64,000 nucleotides of DNA from Aquidulcibacter paucihalophilus. Its GTDB lineage: Bacteria > Pseudomonadota > Alphaproteobacteria > Caulobacterales > Aquidulcibacteraceae. The stretch's first letter is position 1. Each line of letters opens with the position of its first letter. The DNA is taken from assembly GCF_002105465.1 (NCBI RefSeq), contig NZ_NCSQ01000058.1, forward strand, positions 36,914-100,913, in the 5' to 3' direction. Under the pieces are notes generated by a model, which made no database searches, was not told where the DNA came from, and saw only the letters and a list, made by a program, of their open reading frames with translations. Positions 1 to 9,757 of this stretch are shown one piece after another. The translations under genes were made by a program, and so were the position numbers.

Positions 1-765
1 TTGATAAGCGATATAGGGCTGGAAGGCCTCTTGTTGGCTCTGCAACGCGGCCTTTAGCTCCTCAGTGATGGCCTCCGTTTGCGCTTCCAAGACAGCAACC
101 CACTTAAAATCCTTGGGATCATAGAAGGGAATTGCGGGAAGGCGTGGAACATGAAGCTGGTTGCAATCTGAGTGATAGGGCTTGGTTTGGCCCGACATAA
201 TCGAAATGGCCTCCTGCCATTGTCCAGAGAGCCGCCCTGCCCCGCCAACAGCCTCTAGCAAGGTGATGGCATAGGCTTCTTGATAGTCCCGCACCAGTTT
301 GGCTGCCCGGGCTAAGCTTGGTGCCAGGCTGGATGGCCAATGTGCTTCAGGCGGCGCAATCTTCAAGACATTGCGATAGGTAACAGCGGCCAGCTTTAAG
401 CGGCCTTGGCGCTCATATAATGCCCCTTTTGCCAAAAGAGCAGGATAGAAATAAGCGTCTGCCGCCAAGGCAAGCTGTAGCGCTGCAAACTCTCCCTCAA
501 CCTGGCCGAGCTCGCGGCGGGCGTTGGCCAACATCAAGGCAATCATCGGATCTTGTGGGATTAGGGTGCAAGCCCGCGCCAACGCATGTTCTGCTTCGAG
601 AAATGCACCGCGTTGAAAAGCATGAATACCCAAACGATGCAGCGCTAAACCATGGTCTGGGGCCGCTTTGGCGACCTCGCCCCACAAACGTTCTGCCTCC
701 GCCCAGTGCCCATCGCCAGCGGCCTTTTCGGCTTGCGCCACCCAAGCATCAATTTGTGCGGTCAT
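1..765 (-). CDS. TPR protein with aspartyl/asparaginyl beta-hydroxylase domain (partial, 3' end off window)
   Basis: The 255 visible codons start at an ATG at 765 preceded by a strong GGGGAGGGG ribosome site. Residues 1-140 are Ala-rich paired helices typical of tetratricopeptide repeats. From about residue 206 the protein enters a segment (PRLPAIPFYDPKDF, then a helix with EEL near 236) that matches the entry of the aspartyl/asparaginyl beta-hydroxylase family, Fe(II)/2-oxoglutarate enzymes of the cupin fold. The iron-binding His/Asp residues would lie beyond the left edge, so catalytic competence cannot be judged. Genes of this kind often sit beside TonB-dependent receptors in Caulobacterales and Sphingomonadales, as here; a role in peptide or protein modification linked to uptake is inference. 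The gene runs in the same direction as the receptor upstream but is separated from it by a terminator. Confidence 0.75.
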   Translation of the reverse strand, partial: MTAQIDAWVAQAEKAAGDGHWAEAERLWGEVAKAAPDHGLALHRLGIHAFQRGAFLEAEHALARACTLIPQDPMIALMLANARRELGQVEGEFAALQLALAADAYFYPALLAKGALYERQGRLKLAAVTYRNVLKIAPPEAHWPSSLAPSLARAAKLVRDYQEAYAITLLEAVGGAGRLSGQWQEAISIMSGQTKPYHSDCNQLHVPRLPAIPFYDPKDFKWVAVLEAQTEAITEELKAALQSQQEAFQPYIAYQ

Positions 766-827
766 CTACATTCCCCTCCCCGCTTTATGAAACCATCACA
801 GAGGCGAAGCAAGCTCAGGCAATGCAA

Positions 828-858
828 ACAAAAACGGCGGGCCCCGAGGGACCCGCCG
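828..858 (-). terminator. Rho-independent terminator of the first TonB receptor gene
   Basis: On the minus strand a GC-rich hairpin (GGCGGG with CCCGCC, further CCC/GGG pairing inside) is followed by a T-rich run. It lies about 25 bases past the stop of the receptor gene and separates it from the TPR/hydroxylase gene. Confidence 0.8.
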
Positions 859-883
859 CCATGTTTCAATCTGAAAAATCAGA

Positions 884-3800
884 TCAGAACTTCACATTGA
901 CGCCAAGCGCATACACGCGGCCCAAAGTGTCGTAGTTCGATGGGAAGGTGTTCCCCGAGTTGTACGAAGTCGTACCGGTTTCGTTACCGATGATTGGTGG
1001 ATCTTCGTCGAACACGTTAGCAACCGAAGCGGTCAACGAAATCGCGCTGTTCACGTCCCAAGACGCTGACAGGTCGATGTAGTTGTAAGCTTTGATTTTT
1101 TCGAATTCGTCGAAAATGCCAGCTTTCAAAGCTTCTTCAAGCTTGATTTCGCTGGAATGACGCCAGTTGTAGGACAATTGGAAGTCACCAACAGACCATG
1201 TGGTACGCTGTACCGAACGGAACTGGTGGGTTGGATCGCAGCTCGAGCCATAGAAACCATTGCAATCAATGATGTCCGAAGTTGGCGTCGTGCGGGATTC
1301 GTTCTTGGTGTAGTAGTTCGCATTGTAGGAAATGCGGATCGAACCCCACTTGCTGTCGAGACCCAAGGACTCGAGGTCGAAGCCGGTGTTGATACCCAAT
1401 TCATAACCAGAGGCTTGGCGATAATCCAAGTTAGTTGTTAGCAATTTGATACCTGCACCTGGCGTTGCCAAGTCGCCGTTGATACGGACGATCAACGAAC
1501 AGAACGATTGCTGACCATTCTTATAGCAGCCATCGAGCACTTCTTGAGGTTGGCCGAGACCAATCGTGTCCGTGATCTTGATGTCATAATAGTCAAGGGT
1601 CACAGCGGTGTTCTTCAAGAAGCCACCGAGGTCAGGACGCCAAACGAAACCGACGGTCAGCGTGTCACCTTCTTCTGGTTTCGGTGGACGGGTTGGATCA
1701 GAACCTTCAAAGGTACCGATCTGGCCGGCCACGATGTCTTGAACGGTCCAAACTGCGCTTGGTGCTTGGCCGGTGGCTTCGCACAAGGCGCGCAAAGCTG
1801 CAGTACGTTCTGCAACTGGTTGAGCGATCGAGCAGGGATCGCGACCAGAGTTTTGCAGACCGGTGACGAATGGCGAGAACAACTCACCAACGTTAGGCGC
1901 ACGAGCGGCCTTTTGCTTCATGGCGCGGAAACGGAACCGATCGTTCAGAGCCCAATCCAAACCGGCTTTCCAGGTCGTGTTCTGACCGGTCAGCGAGTAC
2001 TCTGCCAAACGATAGCCGAGTTCGAGGTTCAACGACTCAAACAATGGCTTGTCCGAAACCAAAGGCACACCAATTTCGGTGAAGACTTCGTTGACGTTGT
2101 AACCACCAGCGACTGGCAAGGTGTTTCCACCAGCACCACCCAAGCAGCTGGTTGGCGCGAGCTTCAAGCACTCGTCTGGGGTCGTCTTACCGGTTTCGTT
2201 GCGATATTCGTAGCCGAGAACAAAGCTAACTGGAGATTCTGCCATTGGGCTTTGGAAGCCATGCAGCGGACCACCAACCGACACGTTTGCAATGCTCTGC
2301 GTGTAGTTTTGTTGCTCAAGAGCTGTACCCGAAGAATAGGCTGCCATGGCTGGGGTGATTGAGCCGAAGCCACCGAACAGGTTGATGGGGACGCAGGTCG
2401 AATCGCCATTGGCGCACAACGTGGTGCTGGTTGCATTCAGAGCATTCTGAATGTTGGCAACGTTGGTGTAGCCAGCCGACACGTTGGTACGGTCTGCTTG
2501 ACCCATTTGGACCGACGCATCCCAAGTCCAGTCAGGCAAATACTCGCCGAGGTCACCCTTCAAGCCCAAGAGGAATTGGAAGGTGTTGTTGTCATAGGTG
2601 GTCGAACGCTCGCCAAATTCAACGGTACGGCGACGGATAGAGAGCTGCAGCTGGTCAGCCTCGTCAACCACGCCGTTGTTGTTGACATCGATCCAGCGGC
2701 CGGTTGTGACGCCAGGTGCCACCGCTGGCGTGGTGCCAACAGCAGGCGAACCGGTACGGAACAAGTTGGCTTCTGCGATGATTTTGGCGCGGGCCTGTGC
2801 CGACAAGAATGGGTTGTTCAGAGGAACCATAAACAGGTTACCGAACACGCCCGATGGTGCGATCTGCTGACGAACGTTGGTGGCAGCAAAGGTTGCACGG
2901 CCATAGGCTTCAACGTGATCGTTGATGTCATAGCGCGCAATTGCGGTCGCCGAATAACGCTCTTGTGGAGTTTGGTAGTAGTTATAGGGGTTGAAGTTGA
3001 AGCGCGAGCAGTTCGCACCCAAAGTACCATTGTCCAAGAACTGGCCGCCGCCACCCATGTAGGTGATGCGGGTTGGAATACCCGTGGTCGAACCACCGCC
3101 GGCGGAGTCGGCATAAACGTTTGGACCACCGCAACCAGCAGCTGCGGCTGGCAAGGAGCCTGCGCGGCCTGCGCCGGTCGAGGATGAAACACCCACCAAG
3201 CCGAATGGACGCATAGCCAAGGTAACAGCGTCACGTTGAGTCCAGTTCAAGGACAAAGCCACGTTGCCGCGACCATCGTCCAGATTGGCACCCATAGCAA
3301 CCGAAGCGGTTACGATTTGGCCGTCATTGTCGCCGGTGATCGAACGCTTCAAATCGACTTCAATACCTTCGAAATCCTTCTTCAACACGAAGTTCACAAC
3401 GCCCGACATAGCGTCCGAACCATACACAGTCGAAGCACCACCGGTCAGAATGTCCACGCGCTCCAACATCGCTTGTGGCACGGTTGAAATGTCAACGATA
3501 CCATCGATGTTGTAGGGGGTCATACGCTTACCGTCCATCAGGACGAGGTTGCGTTCAGCGCCGAGGCCACGCATGTTGACCGAGGTCACACCAGCGGTAC
3601 CGTTGTTGACGTTTTCACCGTCGCCTGGGATCGTCGAAGGCAGCGAACGAAGCAGCTTTTCAGCTTCTGCGACCTGGTTCAGCTGGAGCTCAGCACCACC
3701 AATCGACGTAATCGGGCTGGCCGATTGCACGCCGGGTGTCGAAATCCGAGTACCGGTGACGACCACAACTTCAGCCGCCTTCTCCTCAGTAGCAGCCGCC

Positions 3801-3886
3801 GTTTGAGCGAATGCTGGCGCTGCGAAGCCGAGGCCTGCAACAATAGTGCTCGCGAGCAAGAGCTCGCGGGTCATCGAAATTTTCAT
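884..3886 (-). CDS. TonB-dependent outer-membrane receptor (1000 aa)
   Basis: A TonB-dependent active transporter of the outer membrane. Signal peptide at residues 1-27 (cleavage after AFA), then a TonB-box-like stretch (EVVVVTGTRI, about 39-48), a plug domain (about 55-170, with VNMRGLGAERNLVLMDGKR and GGASTVYGSDAMSGVVNFV) and a long 22-strand barrel ending in aromatic F (GVNVKF). At 1000 aa it belongs to the large receptors that import peptides or oligosaccharides rather than simple siderophores; the substrate cannot be read from sequence. Start ATG has GGAGG eight bases upstream. Around residues 398-412 an extracellular-loop stretch, DVNNNGVVDEAD, resembles an EF-hand or dockerin calcium loop. 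It lies directly downstream of a second receptor but each has its own terminator, so they are probably separate transcripts. Confidence 0.95.
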   Translation of the reverse strand: MKISMTRELLLASTIVAGLGFAAPAFAQTAAATEEKAAEVVVVTGTRISTPGVQSASPITSIGGAELQLNQVAEAEKLLRSLPSTIPGDGENVNNGTAGVTSVNMRGLGAERNLVLMDGKRMTPYNIDGIVDISTVPQAMLERVDILTGGASTVYGSDAMSGVVNFVLKKDFEGIEVDLKRSITGDNDGQIVTASVAMGANLDDGRGNVALSLNWTQRDAVTLAMRPFGLVGVSSSTGAGRAGSLPAAAAGCGGPNVYADSAGGGSTTGIPTRITYMGGGGQFLDNGTLGANCSRFNFNPYNYYQTPQERYSATAIARYDINDHVEAYGRATFAATNVRQQIAPSGVFGNLFMVPLNNPFLSAQARAKIIAEANLFRTGSPAVGTTPAVAPGVTTGRWIDVNNNGVVDEADQLQLSIRRRTVEFGERSTTYDNNTFQFLLGLKGDLGEYLPDWTWDASVQMGQADRTNVSAGYTNVANIQNALNATSTTLCANGDSTCVPINLFGGFGSITPAMAAYSSGTALEQQNYTQSIANVSVGGPLHGFQSPMAESPVSFVLGYEYRNETGKTTPDECLKLAPTSCLGGAGGNTLPVAGGYNVNEVFTEIGVPLVSDKPLFESLNLELGYRLAEYSLTGQNTTWKAGLDWALNDRFRFRAMKQKAARAPNVGELFSPFVTGLQNSGRDPCSIAQPVAERTAALRALCEATGQAPSAVWTVQDIVAGQIGTFEGSDPTRPPKPEEGDTLTVGFVWRPDLGGFLKNTAVTLDYYDIKITDTIGLGQPQEVLDGCYKNGQQSFCSLIVRINGDLATPGAGIKLLTTNLDYRQASGYELGINTGFDLESLGLDSKWGSIRISYNANYYTKNESRTTPTSDIIDCNGFYGSSCDPTHQFRSVQRTTWSVGDFQLSYNWRHSSEIKLEEALKAGIFDEFEKIKAYNYIDLSASWDVNSAISLTASVANVFDEDPPIIGNETGTTSYNSGNTFPSNYDTLGRVYALGVNVKF

Positions 3887-4151
3887 ATTGGAACCTCCAT
3901 TTGTCCCCTGCCCGGTTGCTTTATGACTCAGCTTTTTCAGGCAATAGGACGAGAGTTAACCAGCACATTACAAGTCGTCAACGCTTCAATGACAGGTAAA
4001 TGACGGTGTGTCCGCAAATTGTTGCTAAAGTGTCTCACTTCGCCGAGGGCTCGGGCAAGAATGCCTAAAGCACAGCCAGTCACACGAAATTATTTACCTC
4101 AAACTCGGGAAAACTGTCATAAAACCCCGGGAAACATCGGGCTCATTAACG
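3887..4151. other. Intergenic region between the two TonB receptor genes
   Basis: About 265 bases that must hold the promoter of the receptor at 884-3886 (transcribed leftwards), including the GGAGG ribosome site next to its start. I see no open frame with codon bias and no clear sigma-70 boxes; the stretch is AT-richer than the genes. Confidence 0.5.
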
Positions 4152-4179
4152 AAAAAAGGCGGCCCCGAAAGGCCGCCTT
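4152..4179 (-). terminator. Rho-independent terminator of the second TonB receptor gene
   Basis: Stem GGCGGCC/GGCCGCC with a 6-base loop, extended by AA/TT pairs, followed on the minus strand by a run of six T residues. It sits about 27 bases past the receptor stop codon. Confidence 0.88.
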
Positions 4180-4206
4180 CTCTCATTCTGACAATCAATC
4201 CGACGA

Positions 4207-7200
4207 TTAGAAGCGACGGATGATGGTTGCGTTGTACGAACGGCCGAACTGGTCGTACTGCGAGGTCAAGGCCGAGTTGCCCAAACGCGCGAAGAACACA
4301 GCCGTCGAAATTGCTGGTGGCGCTTCGTCGAATATGTTGCGCACACCGCCAACAATGGTCCAATTGTCCGAACGATAACGGACGCTGAGACCATGGGTGA
4401 TAGTGGTTTCGGTCTTGGTCTTGTAGAGAACCGAACCGATCCCATTGAACGAAAAACGCGACCCTGGTGCAGCCACGACTGGGTTTACACCGTTGTTAAA
4501 GCGGGTTTCGTTCGACTGACCGATAGCATCGATATTCCAGCTATAGGTCCAGTCTTTGCGCTCAAAGCGGATTTGAGCTTGACCGACATAGATGGGTTCA
4601 CCGATGTCGCCAGCTTGCTCCAGCAATTCCGTGTCTGAGAACAGACCGGTCTTGTTGGACAAGGTCCAGCGGTGCGCGGTGTCGATCACCAGATCGCCGA
4701 AGGCAAAGTCCTTACGATACACTGCCTTCAAGTCGATACCTTCAACTTGCGTCACGTTGATGTTCACATAATCGTTCGAGACCGTCAAAATCTGCCGGAA
4801 GCGAGACGAGTTTGGGTTGGTGTCGCGCGTGAACAACCGGCAGAATTGGTCAGCCCGAGATTGGTCAACCGCGGCAAAGCAAGAGCGAACAATGTTCCCG
4901 GCACCGAACTGGGCAACCTGATCGGTTACCTCAATTTGCCAATAGTCCACACGCAAATTCAAATCGATCTTCGACGGGGTATAGACAAAACTGAAGATGT
5001 CCGAGCGGGATTCTTCTTCCTTCAGCGTACCTGCCCCACCACCCGTGAAGATGGTTGCCGACTGGCTGCTGCCGTTGGTGGCACCATTGTAATCACCGGG
5101 GATGCCGGCGGCCAAGCAACGTGCCTTCAAGATCAAATTGTTACTGTTGTCGTGGTTGATACAGGGATCAATCGAGGTCTGACCCAAGAAGCCAGTTTGA
5201 TCGCCCAAGAAGAGTTCGAACAAAGCAGGTGCGCGGTAGGAGGTACCTGAAATTGCTACCAACGCAAATTCTGGCGTGATTTTCCAGTTGGCCGTGGCTT
5301 TCCAGGTCGTATTTGAATCATAGGAGTCATAATTGGTGAAGCGATAGGCCAAATTGACTTCAAGATCTTCTACCAATGGCTTCTTCGACATGAGAGGTGC
5401 CGAAAGCTCCGTATAGACTTCCGTTACGGTGTCTTCGCCCTTGGTGATACCGGCACTTGTCGTCAGCGCCACATTGCCGCGCAGGGTTTCAGCCCCAGGG
5501 ACGTCATTGATACTATAAGTTCGATAGTGGGCCCCAAGAACAAGCTTTACGGCGTCAGAGGCACCTGGAACTTGGAACACATCACCAGAAACATTGGCTT
5601 CAACCACCGTTTGTTCGTAGACAGTTTTCCCAGTGTTTGCATTGTTGAAGAGGTAATTGAATTCTTCGGCCGTATACTCGCCGCGCAAAACCCGTGGGTC
5701 GAAGAAATTGATCGGCAAACAGGTGCCGCCCGACAAAGCTGGCGTGGGGCAACTGACAGCACCTGTGGCCGGGTTACGCGTTGCGTTGCTGCTTGCGGTC
5801 AAGCGATCCGAAAGAATCGTTGTGCCGGAATATAGCCCTTCACCGCTGCTGGTTTGTGCGTAAACCTCCCAGTTGCCATTCTTGAAGAAACCGGCCAAGC
5901 CATTCCCCGTTTGCCCCTTGATGCCACCGATGATTTGCCAAGTCTCCACGGTTTGCTCGCTATTGGCGGGGCGGGCGATAACCGGCTGAACATTCACCCC
6001 AAATGGGTTAAAGGCATTGGTGGCTGGGATGGTGAAGAACAATTGTGCTGCAAACTTCTGGCTCGACTCACGCTTGGCATAGAGCGCTTCACCATAAACC
6101 TCCACGCCGCCCAGAATGTCCAAGTCCCGTGCCGCAGTGGCGTAGAAATTGGTGCGCTTGGATGGCGAGATAATGTCGGTATCGGTTTGGAAGGGGTGTT
6201 CAAAATCAAGCTGGTTGCCGACCGGTGCACCAATCGCCCCGAATTGGGGATTGAACAGGCGACGGAAACCCGGGAGCGTCAAGATAACTTGCTGGCTCGC
6301 ACAGGTGACGGTCGCCCCAGCTGACGTCAAACATAGGGTCGAGCTACCGGGAATTGGGCGCACGGACGGGTTGAGACCAACCGTACGGGCGACAACACTG
6401 GAGTCAGCTTTCCACGTGCCACCCATCAATTGCACACCATTAACAACTGTCGAACTGTTTCCTATTGGTGAGAGCCAATTATATTGTTGACCAATCCCAT
6501 AGCACTTAGGCTGGCCAGTTGCGGGGTCGATAAAGTCGGCGCGTTGGCCGGTTGCTGCATCGAACACATAGTCTTGTTGGCAATAATCACGGTCGCCGTA
6601 CTTCAAGGCCTTTTGCTCAAAGTAGCTGCCGCTGACCATCACGTTCCAGCGGTCGGCGGTCTTGCCCCACAAAGCGCCAACGGTGAATTGCTCACCAGCG
6701 CCTGCTTCGGTCAAGTTGCCCGAAGCGGTTGCTTCAAAGCCGTTGACGTTGCGACGAACGATGGCGTTGACAACACCGCCCACAGCGTCCGAACCGTAAA
6801 TTGGCGAAGCGCCCTCGTTGAGAATTTCATAGCGGCTGATTGCCAAGTTAGGAATGGTTTGCAGGTCGACTGCACCCACCTGACCGCGCACACCTGATGG
6901 GGGCAAACGGCGGCCGTTCAACAAAACGAGGGTGCGCTGAGCGCCCAAGCTGTTCAAACCAACGGTTTGGATCCCTGGGCCACCTTCCACGATGAAACCC
7001 GAGAAGAAGTTGTTGATCTGACCCGAACCCGCAGCAGCGGTAGACCCTTGCAGGATTTCAGCTGCATCAATGGTACCCGACAACACGGCGTTATCGTTTG
7101 TAATCACCGTCAAAGGCGACGCTGTATTAAACGTATCGCGACGGATGCGCGAACCAGTTACCACGATGGTTTCAGCTGCTTTGGCAGGTGTCGCAGCAGG

Positions 7201-7308
7201 AGCTGGTGCGGCAGCTGGCGCGGTTTGAGCGCTGGCAACGGCTGGGATGAAGGTCAGTGCGGTCAACGCGGTTGCGCCGATCAAGGAAGCACGAACGGAT
7301 ATTTTCAA
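4207..7308 (-). CDS. TonB-dependent outer-membrane receptor (1033 aa, TTG start)
   Basis: Second large TonB-dependent receptor. I place the start at a TTG at 7308 because an AAGGGGGA ribosome site precedes it at ideal spacing and the product then opens directly with a signal peptide (LKISVRAS..., cleavage after ASA near residue 27). An ATG at 7338 would add ten polar residues before the signal peptide and lacks a good ribosome site. An Ala/Pro-rich linker leads to the TonB box (ETIVVTGSRIRR), the plug (NSLGAQRTLVLLNGRRLPP; EGASPIYGSDAVGGVVN) and a barrel ending in aromatic F (TIIRRF). It is a paralogue of the 884-3886 receptor in plug architecture. Substrate unknown; the neighbouring S9 peptidase and Opp genes suggest peptides (inference). 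Confidence 0.94.
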   Translation of the reverse strand: MKISVRASLIGATALTALTFIPAVASAQTAPAAAPAPAATPAKAAETIVVTGSRIRRDTFNTASPLTVITNDNAVLSGTIDAAEILQGSTAAAGSGQINNFFSGFIVEGGPGIQTVGLNSLGAQRTLVLLNGRRLPPSGVRGQVGAVDLQTIPNLAISRYEILNEGASPIYGSDAVGGVVNAIVRRNVNGFEATASGNLTEAGAGEQFTVGALWGKTADRWNVMVSGSYFEQKALKYGDRDYCQQDYVFDAATGQRADFIDPATGQPKCYGIGQQYNWLSPIGNSSTVVNGVQLMGGTWKADSSVVARTVGLNPSVRPIPGSSTLCLTSAGATVTCASQQVILTLPGFRRLFNPQFGAIGAPVGNQLDFEHPFQTDTDIISPSKRTNFYATAARDLDILGGVEVYGEALYAKRESSQKFAAQLFFTIPATNAFNPFGVNVQPVIARPANSEQTVETWQIIGGIKGQTGNGLAGFFKNGNWEVYAQTSSGEGLYSGTTILSDRLTASSNATRNPATGAVSCPTPALSGGTCLPINFFDPRVLRGEYTAEEFNYLFNNANTGKTVYEQTVVEANVSGDVFQVPGASDAVKLVLGAHYRTYSINDVPGAETLRGNVALTTSAGITKGEDTVTEVYTELSAPLMSKKPLVEDLEVNLAYRFTNYDSYDSNTTWKATANWKITPEFALVAISGTSYRAPALFELFLGDQTGFLGQTSIDPCINHDNSNNLILKARCLAAGIPGDYNGATNGSSQSATIFTGGGAGTLKEEESRSDIFSFVYTPSKIDLNLRVDYWQIEVTDQVAQFGAGNIVRSCFAAVDQSRADQFCRLFTRDTNPNSSRFRQILTVSNDYVNINVTQVEGIDLKAVYRKDFAFGDLVIDTAHRWTLSNKTGLFSDTELLEQAGDIGEPIYVGQAQIRFERKDWTYSWNIDAIGQSNETRFNNGVNPVVAAPGSRFSFNGIGSVLYKTKTETTITHGLSVRYRSDNWTIVGGVRNIFDEAPPAISTAVFFARLGNSALTSQYDQFGRSYNATIIRRF

Positions 7309-7622
7309 GGTATTCCCCCTTAAGTAACCAAAATCCACTACGCAACCCTCAGGTAATCCGAGGAGAAAAATTGCGGATTCTGCATTGAGGGCTGTAGAGC
7401 GCGAACGAAAAAAGGTTGCAAGGACTCTTCCTGCCCAAACACCACATGTTCATCACTTGTGAAAAATTTGTAACATGTTTGCCACACTCTTGTGCATTGC
7501 AGGTGTTCGCTGTTACTCAGGTTGCCCTTTACACCGGAGCGTATAAATACCTGCCAAGGCTGCGCTCCTGTTGCCGCCGCAATCATGTCTCGAAAGCACG
7601 ACTTTCCATGGGGTCATCACAT
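7309..7622. promoter_or_regulatory. Divergent promoter region (TonB receptor / S9 peptidase)
   Basis: About 314 bases between two divergent genes, containing only the leftward ribosome site AAGGGGGA near 7312-7319 and the GGGG at 7610-7613 before the peptidase start. An open frame extends upstream of the peptidase start here but encodes no signal peptide and has no ribosome site. No repeat or operator stands out. Confidence 0.45.
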
Positions 7623-9680
7623 ATGTTCGCAAAACGACTTGCACTTCTTGTATCAACTGCGATCTGCGTCGCTGCTGCCGCCACTAGCACGGTGCAAGCG
7701 CAAAACTTTAAGCCTACTGGCCCTGCTCTCCCCGTTGACGTGATGTCTCGGGACTGGGGTGTTTGGAGTGCTCGAATCAGCCCAGACGGAAAGCACATTG
7801 CCGCATTAGCCGGGATTCCCGGGCAAAATCCTGTAATTCGCGTCTGGTCGACCGACGACATGAGCAAAACCCCAACCCAATTTGGTTCCAAAACCATGCG
7901 GTTCACGGGCTTTCAATTCATGAACAATTCGAAGCTCTTGGTATTTGCCAATCAACCGGTCGCCGCTGGGGCCAATTCGGATTGGTATAGTCGGGCAGCT
8001 ATTGCCAATCTCGATGGTTCTTCCTTTTTAGACATTTCGAATGAAGAAGCCGCAACTACGCGCGATGACGATTTCATTATCGGATACTCGCTGTTTAATC
8101 GGCTGCCGAAAGAAGAAAATGTTGTCTTGATGGAAATCCAAAGGATTTCCGGCTCCGAAATTGTTCGGCTTAATCTGAATACCGGTCGCAAGGACCGCTT
8201 CGCGCGAACAGGCGATAATGAGGAATTCCTGTGGTCTGATAGCGATGGCAACATCAAACTTAAAGGCGAGCTTAAGGCCGCCAATGGTGTCTACACCTAT
8301 CACTTCTTCTTTCGCGAAAATAATCAAGCACCTTGGCGCGAGCTAACCGGTATTCGCTATAATCTGAATGCCCGATTTGATTTACGCCCGGTGCATATCT
8401 CCAACGATAACAAATCCATATATGTTATCACCAATAGAGATTCGAACTTCAGCGTGCTTGCGAAATATGATCTTGAAACCAACACCTTAGGACCTCCAAT
8501 TGTCCAAAACACAGAGTTTGACATATCGTCGGCAAGTTTCGGTACCGCTTCGGACGAAGATGCACTGACCCAAGACCCCTTGCGCAGCTTTTGCTGGGCT
8601 GGGCCGTCGACAGAATGCAATTATCTCGATCCCATCGACACGCGGATTCACGCCTTGCTGGAGCGCGCGCTCCCTGACACCATCATCTCCTTTAATTCCC
8701 GCAACGGCGGGGCAAATGTTCTCGTCCGAGCCACGGCACCAAATGTGCCCGATACCTATTATCTGCTGAAAAACGAGCGACAACTGATCAAAATTGGTTC
8801 GTTGCTAGAAGGGTGGGATCGCAAGAATTTAGGCCCTGCGGAATGGGTAACTTACCCCGCCCGCGATGGCTTCCAAATCCCCGGTATCTTGTACTTGCCA
8901 CCCGGCTACAAGAAGGAGCGTGATGGCCGCCTTCCCCTGGTGGTCATGCCGCACGGTGGTCCATGGGCCCGCGACGACATGGACTTTGACATAAGTTATT
9001 GGAGTCAGATGTTTGCGACCCGCGGCTTTGCCGTACTGCTCCCCCAATATCGCGGCTCAACCGATTTGGGCAAAGCGTTGTGGAAGGGCGGCGACAAGCA
9101 ATGGGGTGCCTTGATGCAGGATGACAAGGACGATGGCGCTAAATGGCTTGTCGACCAAGGCATCGCTGATCCAAACCGCATGATGATGTACGGCTATTCC
9201 TATGGCGGGTTTGCAGCCGCGGCCGCAGCGACACGCTCTGGGGGCCGATCAGCGGGCTTATGGCAATGCGCGATTTCCGGGGCGCCCGCCATCGATCTTG
9301 AACGTATATCCAACGACTGGGGTGAAAACAGGCTTGCGCGAACACTCCAAGGCGTCACGGTCGCAGGCTTTGACCCCATGGATCACCTCGACCAGGTTAA
9401 AATTCCCTGGCTGATTTTCCATGGCGATTATGATCGACAGGCCGACACCATCCATTCGCGCACAACCGCTGCGCGCATGCGTCAAGTCAACCCAAATGCG
9501 AATTTCCGCTACGTGGAAATCCCCCGAATGGCCCATACTTTGGGTGAAATGACACCGCAACATCGCACCCAATTCCTCAGCCTGATCCTTGAATGGATGA
9601 GCACGAATTGCGGCAATATCTCCCAAACCTTCAAGGAGCCGGGCTTGAAGACGACGCTGACTAAGCGGGCCTCAAAATAG
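7623..9680 (+). CDS. Secreted S9 family peptidase (prolyl oligopeptidase/acylaminoacyl-peptidase type)
   Basis: A 685-residue exported serine peptidase. The start at 7623 is chosen over longer forms because it gives a clean signal peptide (MFAKRLALLVSTA..., cleavage near VQA-Q) with GGGG about nine bases upstream. Residues ~40-420 look like the beta-propeller (SPDGKHIAAL and similar blades); residues ~430-680 are the alpha/beta-hydrolase domain. The catalytic triad is visible: Ser526 in GYSYGGF, Asp604 in HGDYDRQ and His638 in RMAHTLG; the oxyanion HGGP motif is also present. Family members cleave short peptides; this one would act in the periplasm. Its divergent position next to a TonB receptor suggests that it trims imported peptides (inference). 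A strong terminator follows. Confidence 0.92.
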   Translation: MFAKRLALLVSTAICVAAAATSTVQAQNFKPTGPALPVDVMSRDWGVWSARISPDGKHIAALAGIPGQNPVIRVWSTDDMSKTPTQFGSKTMRFTGFQFMNNSKLLVFANQPVAAGANSDWYSRAAIANLDGSSFLDISNEEAATTRDDDFIIGYSLFNRLPKEENVVLMEIQRISGSEIVRLNLNTGRKDRFARTGDNEEFLWSDSDGNIKLKGELKAANGVYTYHFFFRENNQAPWRELTGIRYNLNARFDLRPVHISNDNKSIYVITNRDSNFSVLAKYDLETNTLGPPIVQNTEFDISSASFGTASDEDALTQDPLRSFCWAGPSTECNYLDPIDTRIHALLERALPDTIISFNSRNGGANVLVRATAPNVPDTYYLLKNERQLIKIGSLLEGWDRKNLGPAEWVTYPARDGFQIPGILYLPPGYKKERDGRLPLVVMPHGGPWARDDMDFDISYWSQMFATRGFAVLLPQYRGSTDLGKALWKGGDKQWGALMQDDKDDGAKWLVDQGIADPNRMMMYGYSYGGFAAAAAATRSGGRSAGLWQCAISGAPAIDLERISNDWGENRLARTLQGVTVAGFDPMDHLDQVKIPWLIFHGDYDRQADTIHSRTTAARMRQVNPNANFRYVEIPRMAHTLGEMTPQHRTQFLSLILEWMSTNCGNISQTFKEPGLKTTLTKRASK

Positions 9681-9701
9681 CGGCATTGAATGGCCAAGAA
9701 C

Positions 9702-9734
9702 AAAGCCCGGCAGGATCACCTGCCGGGCTTTTTT
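9702..9734 (+). terminator. Rho-independent terminator after the S9 peptidase
   Basis: A perfect 13-bp stem (AAAGCCCGGCAGG with its complement) around an ATCA loop, followed by a T run. It also insulates the convergent oppA gene, which ends 24 bases further on. Confidence 0.93.
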
Positions 9735-9757
9735 ATGCTTGAAACGCGTGAGGCGCG

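Noticed and set aside
1508..2362. 284-codon plus-strand frame inside the first TonB receptor gene
   Set aside because: Antisense shadow of a clearly coding receptor; no ribosome site or recognisable product.
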